A DNA stretch of 64,000 bases from Shewanella avicenniae (GTDB taxonomy: Bacteria; Pseudomonadota; Gammaproteobacteria; Enterobacterales; Shewanellaceae), in assembly GCF_017354945.1 (NCBI RefSeq), contig NZ_CP071503.1, positions 186,001 to 250,000 on the forward strand. Reading direction: 5' to 3'. The notes under the pieces are model-generated. The model saw only the letters and a list, made by a program, of their open reading frames with translations, was not told where the DNA came from and made no database searches. The first letter of the stretch is position 1. Each line of letters starts with the position of its first letter. The translations under genes and the position numbers were made by a program. This document shows positions 24,934 to 35,425 of this stretch, one piece after another.

Positions 24934-26916
24934 ATGTCAATGAAACTAAACCTTATCACCTTGGGATTGCTGATGGCGGCAGGCCAAAGCGCTGCGGCGG
25001 ATTTTGGTGTGACTCAGGCGAATCTCAGCCAAGTTAACATCAGCCAATATCAATGCCAGCGGTGCCAAGCAACCACAGGGATGAGTGGAACGCTAGCGTT
25101 GGGTATCGGTTGGAACGATAGCGACGATATCCGCACCGGCAATCGCTTTGGTAAAGATGATGCAGGTTGGGTAGGCGCGGTAGGGGGCGAACTCCAGTAT
25201 CGCAATAATCAAGGGTACAGCGCCTCTGCCAGTGCTCATGACTTAGGGCTTGATAACAGCAGCGCACACTTAGAGTCAGCCAACGCTGAACTGTATAAAT
25301 TTAGTGCTGATTATCAGTTGCTTACTCACTATCAGCAACGTGGTCGTTCACCAATTTGGTACAGCGATAATCTGTTGCAACCATCGGCAACTTCCATGCG
25401 CTCACCGAGTTTGTTCATCGAGCGAGAACGCATCGCGGCCGACTTGGCGATTTACTTTGGCGACATTCAAGCGTTTGCGCATTTTGCCCATCTGAACCGC
25501 ATCGGTAATAAATCCGCGAGTTTGATTGCCGCAGACGGTGTGGTCAACTTTGCTCAGCCAGTGGACGACAGCACAGATACAGTGGCCGCAGGATTAAGTG
25601 CCAACGGTAGCGATTGGTATAGTCGCTTGCAGTACAACGGCAGTTTCTTCCGCAACAACTTGGAAGATTTGTCGCTGCCATATCGCGCCAACGTCTATGC
25701 CGCAACGCCAGACAACGACGCACATCAAGTGTTGTTTGATGGTCAGTATCTGTTTGGTCGCACTGTGGTGAATGGTCATGTGGCCGCCGGGCGAGTCGTT
25801 CAAGAGGCTGATCTCATTCCGATGGATGGCAATCCTTGGGTGAATTGGAACGGTGAAGTCGATACCCGTGATGCGCGCCTAAACTTCAGCAGTTTAATCA
25901 ATGCGCGCTGGCGAGTTAACGGTCAGTACAGCTACAGCGACCGTGATAACCAAGGGGCTGCTGCAGAGTTTGCTCAGCTCGAATGGGATAACGTCAACGG
26001 TGCATTCCGTGCCAATATTCCGCTCGACATCCAACGAGAAACCTATGCGCTGCAAACTCAATATCGGTTTAACAGCCAATGGCATTTAAGCGGTAATTAC
26101 CAGCACAAGCGTACCGAACGTAACTACCTAGAACGTGAACAAAATAGCGAAGACCAATTATGGGCGCGGTTAAACATTAAGCCGCTGAACAGTATGAAGA
26201 TTGGTATCAAAGCGCTGTATGAAACACGTGATGGCTCGCGTTATGACGCTTCTCGCATTCTGTCACCGAACGAGAACCCATTACTGCGCAAATACTTTCT
26301 CGCCGATCGGCAACGTTACGGCGCTGAACTGACATTTAATCATGCACCAAGCGATTGGTTGGCTATCGATGTGACCGCAACTTATGCCAAAGATGATTAT
26401 CAGCACACCGATGTTGGCTTAACAGCCTCAGAAGACTATCGCTATAGCGCCAACCTATCGATTGACCCAAGTGCCGCGTTGCATCTGTATGCAACCGCAA
26501 GTCAGCAGTGGATCAATTCTGATATGGCTGGGGCAACGACCTTCGGACAAGCGAACTCGTTCAGTCGGGTAGAAGACAGATTTATCAATCTAGGGACTGG
26601 GGCGAGTTACCGCTGGTCAAGCAGGTTAACCCTGGGGGCTGACTACCTGTTTGCTAACTCTGAAAGCAATACCGCGATAGATAGCAATGACTACGACGAC
26701 TATTACGATTTTGAGCACAGTGTCGAGGCTTACGGCCAATACGCGCTGAGTGATCGTTTGGGTCTCAAGTTGAGTTATCGCTATGAGCGTTACTACGACA
26801 CAGACGACGCTCAAGTAGATGTCGACGCTATCTCTGGCCTAACCACCCTAGGCAAACTCGAACACAACTATAACGCACATCTGCTGATGTTGAGCGTCAG
26901 CTATAAGCTGCCCTAA
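24934..26916 (+). CDS. dmsF: Outer-membrane beta-barrel DmsF (MtrB family)
   Basis: 660 aa. Signal peptide (LNLITLGLLMAAGQSAA), then a mature N-terminus with CQRC, the CxxC pair found in MtrB-type porins. The remainder is a large beta-barrel with alternating aromatic strands and acidic loops, ending in LSVSYKLP. MtrB-family barrels sheath the decahaem cytochrome in the outer membrane. Gene follows dmsE by 14 bases with AAGGAG upstream of the start. Confidence 0.93.
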   Translation: MSMKLNLITLGLLMAAGQSAAADFGVTQANLSQVNISQYQCQRCQATTGMSGTLALGIGWNDSDDIRTGNRFGKDDAGWVGAVGGELQYRNNQGYSASASAHDLGLDNSSAHLESANAELYKFSADYQLLTHYQQRGRSPIWYSDNLLQPSATSMRSPSLFIERERIAADLAIYFGDIQAFAHFAHLNRIGNKSASLIAADGVVNFAQPVDDSTDTVAAGLSANGSDWYSRLQYNGSFFRNNLEDLSLPYRANVYAATPDNDAHQVLFDGQYLFGRTVVNGHVAAGRVVQEADLIPMDGNPWVNWNGEVDTRDARLNFSSLINARWRVNGQYSYSDRDNQGAAAEFAQLEWDNVNGAFRANIPLDIQRETYALQTQYRFNSQWHLSGNYQHKRTERNYLEREQNSEDQLWARLNIKPLNSMKIGIKALYETRDGSRYDASRILSPNENPLLRKYFLADRQRYGAELTFNHAPSDWLAIDVTATYAKDDYQHTDVGLTASEDYRYSANLSIDPSAALHLYATASQQWINSDMAGATTFGQANSFSRVEDRFINLGTGASYRWSSRLTLGADYLFANSESNTAIDSNDYDDYYDFEHSVEAYGQYALSDRLGLKLSYRYERYYDTDDAQVDVDAISGLTTLGKLEHNYNAHLLMLSVSYKLP

Positions 26917-26934
26917 GTAAGAGGTTTTAAGAAA

Positions 26935-29397
26935 ATGGAACGCAGAAGTTTTCTAAAAATGAGCGCCGCGTTAAGCGCCGCAGCAACCGTTTCAGGTTGC
27001 AACTCAAGTTCAAAAGATATTGAAGAAGTAGCGCCGAGCAAAGGGGCTACTGAAGAAGTGATGAATTGGTCGGCTTGTCTTTGTAACTGTGGTTCTAACT
27101 GTCCACTGAAAGTGTTTAGTAAAGACGGCAAAATTGTGCGTATTGAAACAGATGATACCGGCGACGACAGCTGGGGTAACCATCAAATTCGCGCATGTGC
27201 TCGCGGCCGTTCCAACAGAAAACGTGTTTATAACCCAGACCGCTTACTTTACCCAATGAAGCAAATGGGTGAACGCGGCGATGAGAGCACCTTTCAACGT
27301 ATTACTTGGGAACAAGCAATTTCTGAAATTGGTAGTCAACTCAAAGGAATCTACGACACTTATGGCGCACGTTCCGTACTGCGTCACTATGCTTCAGGTG
27401 CATACTACGATTTGAATGGTTCAAATGCTTGGCAACGTTTGTTGAATTGTATGGGAGGGTCGTTAGGTTATTACGGTTCTTACAGTTCGGCACAAGTTGG
27501 GCGGATGATTCCGCTAATTTATGGATCGGGTGCTAGGTCGACAATTGCAGAGGTACAACATAGCGATCTGTGTTTCTTTATCGGTTATAACCCGTTAGAA
27601 ATGCGTCAAAGTGGTTCTGGTGAAGGTTATGAATTTAATTACTACCGCGAAAAGAACAACATCAAGACGATTATCATCGACTGCCGTTATAGCGATTCTT
27701 TAGCCGGCAAAGACAACATGGAATATCATGCCTGTCGTCCCGGTACGGATGCCGCGATGATTTCGGGTATGGCATATCATCTGATCACCAACAATCTGAT
27801 TGATGAAAACTTCTTGACCACTAAATGCTATGGTTTCCGCGCAGAAGATGCGTTACCAGAAAAAGGTTTAGAAGCACTGCCATATGAGCGCAGCTATGAA
27901 GCTTATATTTTAGGTGTGGGTGAACTAGATAACACACCAAAAACCCCTGAATGGGCGGCCGCCATCTGTGGCGTACCAGCAGATCAAATTCGTCAACTTG
28001 CAGAGCAATTAGCGGCAGCTAACGCACCTTATATCGCGCTTGGCTATGGGGTTCAGCGTCAAGCAAACGGTGAATACAACGTATGGGCGGCTTCTGCATT
28101 GGCAATGTTGGTTGGCGCGGTTGGTAAGCGCGGTACGAATACCGGTGGCTACATGCCGAATTCTAGCAATGGTGGTATCTCTTCTGGAATGTCTACAGTT
28201 GTCAAAGATGGCCCCGCGTTAGAAACCGCACAAATCTCTGTATTCACATGGCCTGATGCCATCTTAGACGGTAAAAATATGACCGTCTTTAAAGATGGGG
28301 TGATGCATCTGAGTCCTGAGGAACTCGACGCGGATGGCAACGGTCGATTAAACGTAGACATCAAAGCGATCATCAACTTTGCAGGTAACACCTTAATCAA
28401 CCAGCATTCTGACTGCTTTGGTACTGCTGAAATTCTGAAGCAGAAAGATAAATGCGAACTGATAGTCGTCAGTGAAAACCATATGACACCATCAGCTAAG
28501 TTTGCAGACTATCTATTGCCTGATAGTACTTGGTTAGAATCTGAAGATATTGCAAATGGTTCATATTCTTCTGGAAGTATGGGGTTAATTACTCCAATGA
28601 CAACTTCTCTTGAGCCTCTAGGCGACTGTCGAAAATCTTGGGAAGTGTGTGCTGCACTCGCTGATGTGATGGGCGTTGGTGGTCTATTCCACGGTGGCTT
28701 GTCCTATCAAGAAACCCTCGAAAAATACTATGTTGATGTGATTGCGCCTAAATCCACGGAGTTACCAGCAACACTGCAGGAGTTCCAAAACAACGGCAAG
28801 TTATTTAAGAAATTCAAAGAAAATAGTGAAAGTGAATGCGGCCTTTATGGTTATGTACAAAACGGTGGCGAATTAGCTACAGCGTCTGGTCGTATTGAGC
28901 TGTTTTCTCATGCTGTTGATTTCATGAGTAAACATTGGGAAAAACCTGACTATGTTATTGGACTGCATATCCCACCGATCCCAGCCTATATTGTGACCTG
29001 GGAAGGTTATGAAGATCCTTCGCCTGAAATTGCGGATATGAAACTGCAATTGATAGGTCACCACACAAAAGGACGCACACACTCCTCCTTCCACAGCGTC
29101 CAATGGTTGCGAGAAGCAACTCACGATGCTGTTTGGGTAAACCCAGCTGACGCTAAAGGATTTGTTGATGGCGATTACGTTATTGTTGAATCACTGCGCG
29201 GCAAAGTACGAGTGAAGGCTCACGTGACTAATCGCATTATGCCCGGCGTGTGTGATTTGGCACAGGGAGCATGGTTCAAACCTGAAAATGGTGTTGATGT
29301 CGGTGGCTGTGTAAATACGTTGACTGCTTATCGTCCCAGCCCAATTGCCAAGGCCAATCCGCAACATACCAATCGTGTACGTATTTACAAAGCTTGA
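26935..29397 (+). CDS. dmsA: DMSO reductase catalytic subunit DmsA
   Basis: 820 aa molybdopterin-bisMGD oxidoreductase. N-terminus: twin-arginine motif RRSFLKM, hydrophobic ATVSG, then a lipobox-like VSGC, so probably exported by Tat and lipidated, as in surface-anchored Shewanella DmsA. An N-terminal cysteine cluster for [4Fe-4S] (NWSACLCNCGSNCPLK) is followed by RACARGRSNRKRVYNPDR. The molybdopterin domains carry YGSYSSAQ near residue 180 (region of the Mo-ligand Ser), GAWFKPENGVDVGGCVN and YRPSPIAKANPQHTNRV at the C-terminus. Confidence 0.94.
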   Translation: MERRSFLKMSAALSAAATVSGCNSSSKDIEEVAPSKGATEEVMNWSACLCNCGSNCPLKVFSKDGKIVRIETDDTGDDSWGNHQIRACARGRSNRKRVYNPDRLLYPMKQMGERGDESTFQRITWEQAISEIGSQLKGIYDTYGARSVLRHYASGAYYDLNGSNAWQRLLNCMGGSLGYYGSYSSAQVGRMIPLIYGSGARSTIAEVQHSDLCFFIGYNPLEMRQSGSGEGYEFNYYREKNNIKTIIIDCRYSDSLAGKDNMEYHACRPGTDAAMISGMAYHLITNNLIDENFLTTKCYGFRAEDALPEKGLEALPYERSYEAYILGVGELDNTPKTPEWAAAICGVPADQIRQLAEQLAAANAPYIALGYGVQRQANGEYNVWAASALAMLVGAVGKRGTNTGGYMPNSSNGGISSGMSTVVKDGPALETAQISVFTWPDAILDGKNMTVFKDGVMHLSPEELDADGNGRLNVDIKAIINFAGNTLINQHSDCFGTAEILKQKDKCELIVVSENHMTPSAKFADYLLPDSTWLESEDIANGSYSSGSMGLITPMTTSLEPLGDCRKSWEVCAALADVMGVGGLFHGGLSYQETLEKYYVDVIAPKSTELPATLQEFQNNGKLFKKFKENSESECGLYGYVQNGGELATASGRIELFSHAVDFMSKHWEKPDYVIGLHIPPIPAYIVTWEGYEDPSPEIADMKLQLIGHHTKGRTHSSFHSVQWLREATHDAVWVNPADAKGFVDGDYVIVESLRGKVRVKAHVTNRIMPGVCDLAQGAWFKPENGVDVGGCVNTLTAYRPSPIAKANPQHTNRVRIYKA

Positions 29398-29407
29398 GGT
29401 GTAGAAA

Positions 29408-30034
29408 ATGTCTGATAAACAGTATGGTTTTTACTTTGATACCAAAAAGTGTAATGGCTGCAAAGCTTGTCACGTTGCCTGTAAAGACAAATTCGATGCA
29501 CCTCTTGGTGTCATACCTCGGCGTGTATACGAATATAGTGGCGGTAGTTTTGTTAAAGGGACAGATAACACGGTTACATGTGATGTGTTCGCCTATTACA
29601 TGTCTGTAGGTTGTAACCACTGTAGCGAACCTGTATGTACAAAAGCATGTCCGACTGGTGCAATGCACAAACGAAGTTCTGATGGCTTTGTTTTGGTAGA
29701 AGAAAGCCTTTGTATCGGTTGTGGTAGTTGCGCCAGAGCTTGTCCTTATGATGCACCTCAGTTAGACATTGAGCGAAAAGTAATGGTCAAGTGTGATGGT
29801 TGCTATGAGCGAGTCGCTGAGGGATTGCGACCATTATGCGTAGAGGGCTGTACTCAGCGCGCGCTAGATTTTGGGCTCATTGAAGACTTAAAACAGAAAT
29901 ATGGCTCAGAGCAAGATATTGCCCCTCTACCACCAAGCAATATCACTTCACCTAACTTAATTGTTGGAACCAGTGATGTGACCCGTCCATCTGGAAGTAT
30001 GGATGGTTCGATAGTCAATCCAACTGAAGTTTAA
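29408..30034 (+). CDS. dmsB: DMSO reductase iron-sulfur subunit DmsB
   Basis: 208 aa, four [4Fe-4S] clusters: CNGCKACHVACK, CNHCSEPVCTKACP, CIGCGSCARACPYDAP, and CDGC...CVEGC. Electron entry subunit for DmsA. No Tat signal, consistent with co-export with DmsA. Eleven bases downstream of dmsA; no membrane anchor DmsC follows, as expected when electrons arrive through the decahaem conduit. Confidence 0.94.
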   Translation: MSDKQYGFYFDTKKCNGCKACHVACKDKFDAPLGVIPRRVYEYSGGSFVKGTDNTVTCDVFAYYMSVGCNHCSEPVCTKACPTGAMHKRSSDGFVLVEESLCIGCGSCARACPYDAPQLDIERKVMVKCDGCYERVAEGLRPLCVEGCTQRALDFGLIEDLKQKYGSEQDIAPLPPSNITSPNLIVGTSDVTRPSGSMDGSIVNPTEV

Positions 30035-30089
30035 TGAGTGCAGGTGGGGTTAGTTTTGCTGACCCCACTTCAACTTATTGAGGTGAAAT

Positions 30090-30701
30090 ATGAATGAAAA
30101 TATTGCCTTATCATTAAAAACAGTTGCTCAACTATTGTATCAATATCCAACGGTTGAACTGCTGTCGTTAATGAATGATGAAATGTGGCAAGAGTGGCCA
30201 ACATCAACGTCTTTTGATAAAGATTGTATTTCTGCAATTGCTGCAAGTGATAGAAACTTTACGGCTATTTGTTCAGATTTTACACGGCTATTTGTCGGCC
30301 CAGGAAAGAAGATTGTTTATCCTTGGAGTTCTATTCATCTTGATCAAGAACCGCTCTTGTTTGGTGATAGTACTGAACAATGGGAACTGCTATGTAGAAA
30401 AAATAATATTGAGATACAGCAACATAATAATGAACCATCAGACCATTTTGCGTTGATGTTATGGGTAATTGCTGAACTTTCTAACAATGCTGACAAACAG
30501 CAACTTTGTTCTACAGTCATTAAAGATTTTTATACACCTTGGATTCCGTCGGTCTTAACAAAGATAGAGCAAAAAGCGCATTCGATATTTTATCGGGAGC
30601 TGGCGAAGCTTGCCGCTCACTATGTGACTTTAATTAGTGCGCAAGTTGAAAATACTAGCGCTAAAAATCAAGTCAACATTGAGTGTGAACAGCTGGTATG
30701 A
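30090..30701 (+). CDS. TorD/DmsD-family chaperone (DmsG)
   Basis: 203 aa, mostly helical. Signatures of the redox-enzyme maturation family: EPSDHFALMLWV (E-P-x-D-H) and DFYTPWIP near residue 150. It probably binds the DmsA Tat signal and helps cofactor insertion. Fifth gene of the operon; its end overlaps the next start (GTATGAG) by four bases. Codon composition is AT-richer than in dmsEF. Confidence 0.86.
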   Translation: MNENIALSLKTVAQLLYQYPTVELLSLMNDEMWQEWPTSTSFDKDCISAIAASDRNFTAICSDFTRLFVGPGKKIVYPWSSIHLDQEPLLFGDSTEQWELLCRKNNIEIQQHNNEPSDHFALMLWVIAELSNNADKQQLCSTVIKDFYTPWIPSVLTKIEQKAHSIFYRELAKLAAHYVTLISAQVENTSAKNQVNIECEQLV

Positions 30702-31129
30702 GTTTTACAAAAGCTGTTTCACAGCAATGGCATAAAGCTGAAGTCGCTGAGCTAATGTGCAAGCGGCTCCAGCTTGAGCCGACGATTACCATCTTGATGT
30801 CAGGTGCCACCTCGCTACAAACTGTGTGTAATTTGGTTGCCGCTATCGCCTTTGCTGAACAGGATTGGATGGCCGATGATTGGGATGATGAGCAGCTGGT
30901 GGCAATGTTCTTTTGCGCTTTTCAGCTGTTGTTCGCCAAAGCCATTCAGCAACCCTTGGCTCAAGGGGAGGAATTGATTCTCAGTGTCGGGGGACGTTTA
31001 GCACAGTGCCTCAATAGCGATGAATTCGAAGAAGTGTCCCACCGCCTAATGTCATTGATGAAGTTATCATCAGACCGATTAATCGAATTACGCTGCCAAC
31101 AACGAAGAACCCATAGAAATATGTGCTAG
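30698..31129 (+). CDS. DmsH-like conserved hypothetical protein
   Basis: 143 aa, cytoplasmic, helical, no motif recognised. Position and size match DmsH, the last gene of the Shewanella dmsEFABGH operon, whose function is not well defined. ATG overlaps the stop of the chaperone gene. Confidence 0.75.
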   Translation: MSFTKAVSQQWHKAEVAELMCKRLQLEPTITILMSGATSLQTVCNLVAAIAFAEQDWMADDWDDEQLVAMFFCAFQLLFAKAIQQPLAQGEELILSVGGRLAQCLNSDEFEEVSHRLMSLMKLSSDRLIELRCQQRRTHRNMC

Positions 31130-31788
31130 GTATTAGCATTGTTATCCCAGTCATTTGAATGCCTTGTTAGCTCCAGCTTTTAATCTTGCGTCATTTCTAT
31201 TGTTATTAAGTTTTTCTCAGATATTAAAAACTTGTTAATTAAAATGAGAAAAACAGTCAATGTATTTATTTTTATTATTGATATTGTAATATAAAACTAT
31301 ATTAAACTTGGTGGCGGTAATATTTATTTGTGCTCGTTGCTAATGCACTAGAGCTGATATTTCTCACATAAATATCATGGAGAAATAATAGGCGGTTGGT
31401 CATTATTGTAGTAACAGTGTTAGTCGTGATTTTAGTGCTGTTTTCTAGTGAATTTCTCCAATTTGATGACTAAAAATCAATAAATCTTATCTGCTTACTC
31501 AATTTTATTGGTTTTCATGCTGTTTGTGTTGATTGGTGCTTTATTCGGCTGCGGAAGTTAAATATTTACAATATAGATTCCTCGCTTGAGCGGAATATTA
31601 ATAAATGGTAAAAATGCGCCGGAATTTTTATCAGTGTTTGCTTAATAAAGTTACCAAACACTTTTGATGATTCTCAGTGATTAAAAATATCTGGTGTAAC
31701 CATTTCATAAACTAACCAAATCGGGGTGAGTGTCGAAGATGTGTAACGTTTGGAGGGGTCCAAAGGTTGCCGACACAATAAATCTTTA
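31130..31788. other. AT-rich intergenic region
   Basis: About 660 bases between dmsH and the porin gene; no gene is seen. Likely contains the porin promoter. GGAGGGG at about 31751 is too far from the chosen ATG (31789) to serve it, but could serve an upstream TTG at 31750. Confidence 0.4.
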
Positions 31789-33084
31789 ATGAGTCTAAAA
31801 AAATCACTTTCAGTAGCCAGTGCTCTTTGGCTAAGCAGCGCGCTATCGGTTGTTAGCGCAGAACAATTCAATGCGGACAATTACTTAACAGGCGATCTGG
31901 GTGGCGTGCGTAGTCAACTGCACGATCAAGGCGTCGACCTGCAATTGATGTACATCTTTGAGACGGGTACCAATGTTAAAGGTGGCCAATCAGAGCACGA
32001 ATATAGCTATGCAGACCAAACCATTTTTGGGGTGGATACTGATTTAGAAAAGTTGTTCGATCTTAAAGGTGCAAGTTTTCACGCACAGTTCGTAAACCGC
32101 GGTGGTCAAAGCCAAAACTTATCTGGCAAAGCGGAAACTGGCCAATTGCTGCAATCGTTGGAAGTGTATGGCCGTGGTCGTACTACCCGTATTTCGGCGT
32201 TTTATTACGAGCAAAAACTGTTTAATGATCAGTTGAATGTAAAACTGGGTCGCATGGGGGTCAGCAGTCAATTTGCGTCATTCCGTTGTGAAATGGCGTA
32301 CTTGGGCGGTTGTAGCTCTCAACCTGGTAACTTCAACGGCACTATCTATAACTTCCCTATCGCACCGTGGGCTGCGGTAGTGAACTACCAATTCAATACT
32401 GAATGGTACTTGCGTGTGGGTGCATTCCAAATGAACCCAAGTTGGTTGACGCATGGTCAACGCTTGAACTTCTTGAATGCGTCTGGCACTGAAGGTGTTA
32501 CTTTGCCAGTAGAATTGGGTTGGAACCCAAGCATCAACAACTTGCCAGGTGTGTATAAGTTGGGTTTCTGGCATGACAACGTAGGTGGCGATGATCTGTA
32601 CTTCAACCAAGCGGGTGAAGCGTTGGCATTGAACGGCGGCGCGGCGAAGCGCAACAATAGCCGTAACGGTGCGTATTTTGTGGTTGATCAACAGCTGACC
32701 TCGGAAGATGGCTCTGCCCAAGGCTTGAGCCTGTTCTCTATGGGCACCCTGAACGACCGTGATATGACCACGGTTGACCGCTCACTGATCGTTGGCCTGA
32801 GTTACAAGGGGCTGTTCGATGGTCGTGACGACGACAACCTAGGTCTGGCTGCACATTACCTGCACGTGAGCCAACGTTTGGCTGACGGCGAACGTCTGCA
32901 ACTGCAAAACGGCCAATTGGTGAACCTGCAAAACGACGAGTGGGGCGTGAGCGCATACTACACTATGCAAGTGACACCATTCTTCAAGCTGCACCCAGAA
33001 GTGCAATTCCTGGGTAACCCAGGTGGTACTTCAGCGAACTCAGATGTGTGGGTGGCGGTGATCCGTGGTGATTTAACCTTCTAA
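31789..33084 (+). CDS. OprB-family carbohydrate porin
   Basis: 431 aa. Signal peptide (SLKKSLSVASALWLSSALS) followed by NYLTGDLGGVRSQLHDQGVD, the N-terminal signature of OprB porins. Two cysteines near residue 175-183 (FRCEMAYLGGCSS) are common in this family. The C-terminus ends in alternating strands to GDLTF with terminal Phe. Substrate in this family is often sugars; here no sugar genes are nearby. Confidence 0.88.
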   Translation: MSLKKSLSVASALWLSSALSVVSAEQFNADNYLTGDLGGVRSQLHDQGVDLQLMYIFETGTNVKGGQSEHEYSYADQTIFGVDTDLEKLFDLKGASFHAQFVNRGGQSQNLSGKAETGQLLQSLEVYGRGRTTRISAFYYEQKLFNDQLNVKLGRMGVSSQFASFRCEMAYLGGCSSQPGNFNGTIYNFPIAPWAAVVNYQFNTEWYLRVGAFQMNPSWLTHGQRLNFLNASGTEGVTLPVELGWNPSINNLPGVYKLGFWHDNVGGDDLYFNQAGEALALNGGAAKRNNSRNGAYFVVDQQLTSEDGSAQGLSLFSMGTLNDRDMTTVDRSLIVGLSYKGLFDGRDDDNLGLAAHYLHVSQRLADGERLQLQNGQLVNLQNDEWGVSAYYTMQVTPFFKLHPEVQFLGNPGGTSANSDVWVAVIRGDLTF

Positions 33085-33104
33085 GGTTATCGATGAATAG
33101 AGAG

Positions 33105-33130
33105 GCAGCCGAATTCGGCTGCTTTTTTTT
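33105..33130 (+). terminator. Intrinsic terminator after the OprB-like gene
   Basis: Perfect palindrome GCAGCCGAATTCGGCTGC followed by eight T residues, 20 bases after the stop. Confidence 0.9.
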
Positions 33131-33306
33131 GTTCTGGATTGTCACAACCTATCGATGGATAGAACCTAATTTGAACGCTGATAAATTGCCCATACTCATT
33201 TGGGATGAGGCTCAGTCATACGAAGTTGCAAATTAGTGCCAGTTTCCACTTGAATCCCCCGCTCAGCTAGGGAACCATTACAAAAAATAACGATACTGGA
33301 GTTTCC

Positions 33307-35130
33307 ATGCGCTTGTCGTCTTTGCTGGTGCTATTTCCGGCGCTGCTCAGTTCGTCGCTATTGTTGGCTGACGAAAGCACCCCATCTGCAACCTACATCA
33401 ATGATGCAATTTTGCCGCCGCAGCAACCCTGGCATGGTGCCAGTGAACAGCTGATGCTGGCACCGGATGCCTTTGACGCGACCCCGTTTGAACAAAGTGC
33501 TGGAATCGCGAGTCCAGACTATAGCGCGACCTTTGATTGGTTAGACCGATTAGCTGACAGCAGCGCCATGCTGCACAAAGTCAGCCTTGGCAAAAGCCCA
33601 CAAGGGCGTGATATTTGGATGTACGTTGCCAGTAGTGACGGCGCGGAAACCGCTAACGAGCTGCAGAAAAATCATAAACCGACAGTATTGGTGCAAGCTG
33701 GCATTCATGCCGGTGAAATTGATGGTAAAGATGCCGGCATGATGTTGCTGCGAGATATGTTACGCGGTGACAAACAGGAGTTACTCGACGAGGTGAATCT
33801 GCTGTTTGTGCCGATTTTCAACGTTGATGGTCATGAGCGCAGCAGCGAATTTAACCGGGTGAATCAGCGCGGGCCTAAGTTAATGGGCTGGCGTACCAAC
33901 AGCCAAAACCTCAACCTCAATCGTGACTATAGCAAGGCCGATACCAGCGAAATGCAGGCGATGCTGACCGCCATCAATGCGTGGGACCCACAGCTGTATA
34001 TCGATGTGCATGTCACCGACGGTATCGATTATCAATATGATGTCACTTACGGTTACAACATTGAAAACGGCTTTAGCCCAAGCATCTATCGTTGGTTTAA
34101 CCAAATTTATCGGCCGCAGATTGATCAGGCGCTGGAAGCTGCGGGGCATGTGCCCGGCGGATTAGTGTTCGCCTTGGATAACACCGACCTTAACAAAGGG
34201 CTTGAATATTGGCATGCCGGGCCTCGGTTTTCTGATGGCTATGGCGATGTGCGCCATTTACCTACCGTGCTCATTGAAAACCACAGTCTAAAGCCATTTA
34301 AGCGCCGGGTGTTGGGCACCTATGTGTTGCTCGAACAGACGTTAAAAACCGTTGCTGCTGAGCATACCAAGTTGCAAGCGGCGATTGAGATTGACCGCTT
34401 CCGTTACTGGCCGTTAGTGCCACTGACGTGGGAAAACGAGCGCCAAGCAGCGACACGAGATTTTAAAGGGATTGGTTACAGCGTTGAGCAAAGTGCCATT
34501 TCCGGCGATAAGGTGGTGCGTTGGAATGGCGAGCCGACGCTTTATCCTAATCTTATCCAAGAAGGGCCCACCAAACCGGCAATCGAAGTGACTCGCCCTA
34601 GCAACTACTACATTCCACCGCAATGGCAGATGGTGATCGAACGCTTGAAAATTCAAGGGGTGCGGATGACGCCGTTGGCAAGCCCGCGAACGCTGAAACT
34701 GCAACAATATCAATTGGCTGATGCTGAGTTTACGGCAACAACCTATGAAGGGCGGCAGCGGGTGAAGGCGGCTGCAAAACTGGTGAAGCTGACCACGACC
34801 TTGCCAGTGGGCACCATGGAGATCCCGACTGATCAACCCTTGGGTGATCTCGCCATGCTGCTGCTTGAGCCAGAGTCCGCCGATTCCTTTTTACAATGGG
34901 GCTTTTTTAACAGCATTTTTAGCCGCACCGAGTATATGGAGCCGTATGCGGTAGAGCCGATGGCGCAACAGATGTTGGCAACGCAACCCGAGCTCAAAGC
35001 CGCCTTCGAGCAAGCGTTAAAAGATCCGCAGTTTGCCAAGGATAGCAATGCGCGCTTACGTTGGTTCTATGAACGCAGCCCGTACTACGATAACCAGTAC
35101 GCTAAATATCCGGTTTATCGCAGTCGTTAA
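33307..35130 (+). CDS. M14-family zinc carboxypeptidase, exported
   Basis: 607 aa with a signal peptide (SSLLVLFPALLSSSLLLA). Zinc motif HAGEIDGKDAG (His and Glu ligands) near residue 137, then NVDGHERSS, NLNRDYSKADTSEMQA and DVHVTDGIDYQYD (third ligand His). The catalytic Glu is probably in the VLIENHSLKPFKRRVLGTY segment. A C-terminal domain of about 200 residues follows. Probably a periplasmic peptidase; stands alone, followed by a terminator. Confidence 0.9.
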   Translation: MRLSSLLVLFPALLSSSLLLADESTPSATYINDAILPPQQPWHGASEQLMLAPDAFDATPFEQSAGIASPDYSATFDWLDRLADSSAMLHKVSLGKSPQGRDIWMYVASSDGAETANELQKNHKPTVLVQAGIHAGEIDGKDAGMMLLRDMLRGDKQELLDEVNLLFVPIFNVDGHERSSEFNRVNQRGPKLMGWRTNSQNLNLNRDYSKADTSEMQAMLTAINAWDPQLYIDVHVTDGIDYQYDVTYGYNIENGFSPSIYRWFNQIYRPQIDQALEAAGHVPGGLVFALDNTDLNKGLEYWHAGPRFSDGYGDVRHLPTVLIENHSLKPFKRRVLGTYVLLEQTLKTVAAEHTKLQAAIEIDRFRYWPLVPLTWENERQAATRDFKGIGYSVEQSAISGDKVVRWNGEPTLYPNLIQEGPTKPAIEVTRPSNYYIPPQWQMVIERLKIQGVRMTPLASPRTLKLQQYQLADAEFTATTYEGRQRVKAAAKLVKLTTTLPVGTMEIPTDQPLGDLAMLLLEPESADSFLQWGFFNSIFSRTEYMEPYAVEPMAQQMLATQPELKAAFEQALKDPQFAKDSNARLRWFYERSPYYDNQYAKYPVYRSR

Positions 35131-35134
35131 TTGA

Positions 35135-35166
35135 AAAATCGTCGCATTATCGCGGCGATTTTTTTG
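35135..35166 (+). terminator. Intrinsic terminator after the M14 peptidase
   Basis: Stem AAATCGTCGC/GCGGCGATTT (one G-U pair) followed by a run of T, directly after the stop codon. Confidence 0.85.
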
Positions 35167-35425
35167 CGCTTTTTCGGTGCATTCGCCTCGTATCCACAAT
35201 TAAAAATCGACCCTTGTGTCATAACCAAGGCGACACAGTTGACTTAGCCACGCTTCGGCATTAACTAGAGATAATGACTGGTGTTACTGCCGTGAAAAGG
35301 TTTTTATCGGGCGAAATTTCGATGTGTGGTTCATCATTGCGCTAACGCTAGTTGTGATGCGAAAGGGAATGTGGCGCGTCACCCTGCTGTGAGGGTGAGG
35401 CTCTTACGGTTTGAGGAGGATTTTT

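Noticed and set aside
24934..26916. mtrAB metal-reduction genes
   Set aside because: The decahaem protein and barrel resemble MtrA/MtrB, but there is no MtrC-like surface cytochrome and the next genes are DmsA, DmsB and a TorD-type chaperone, so the dms assignment fits better.
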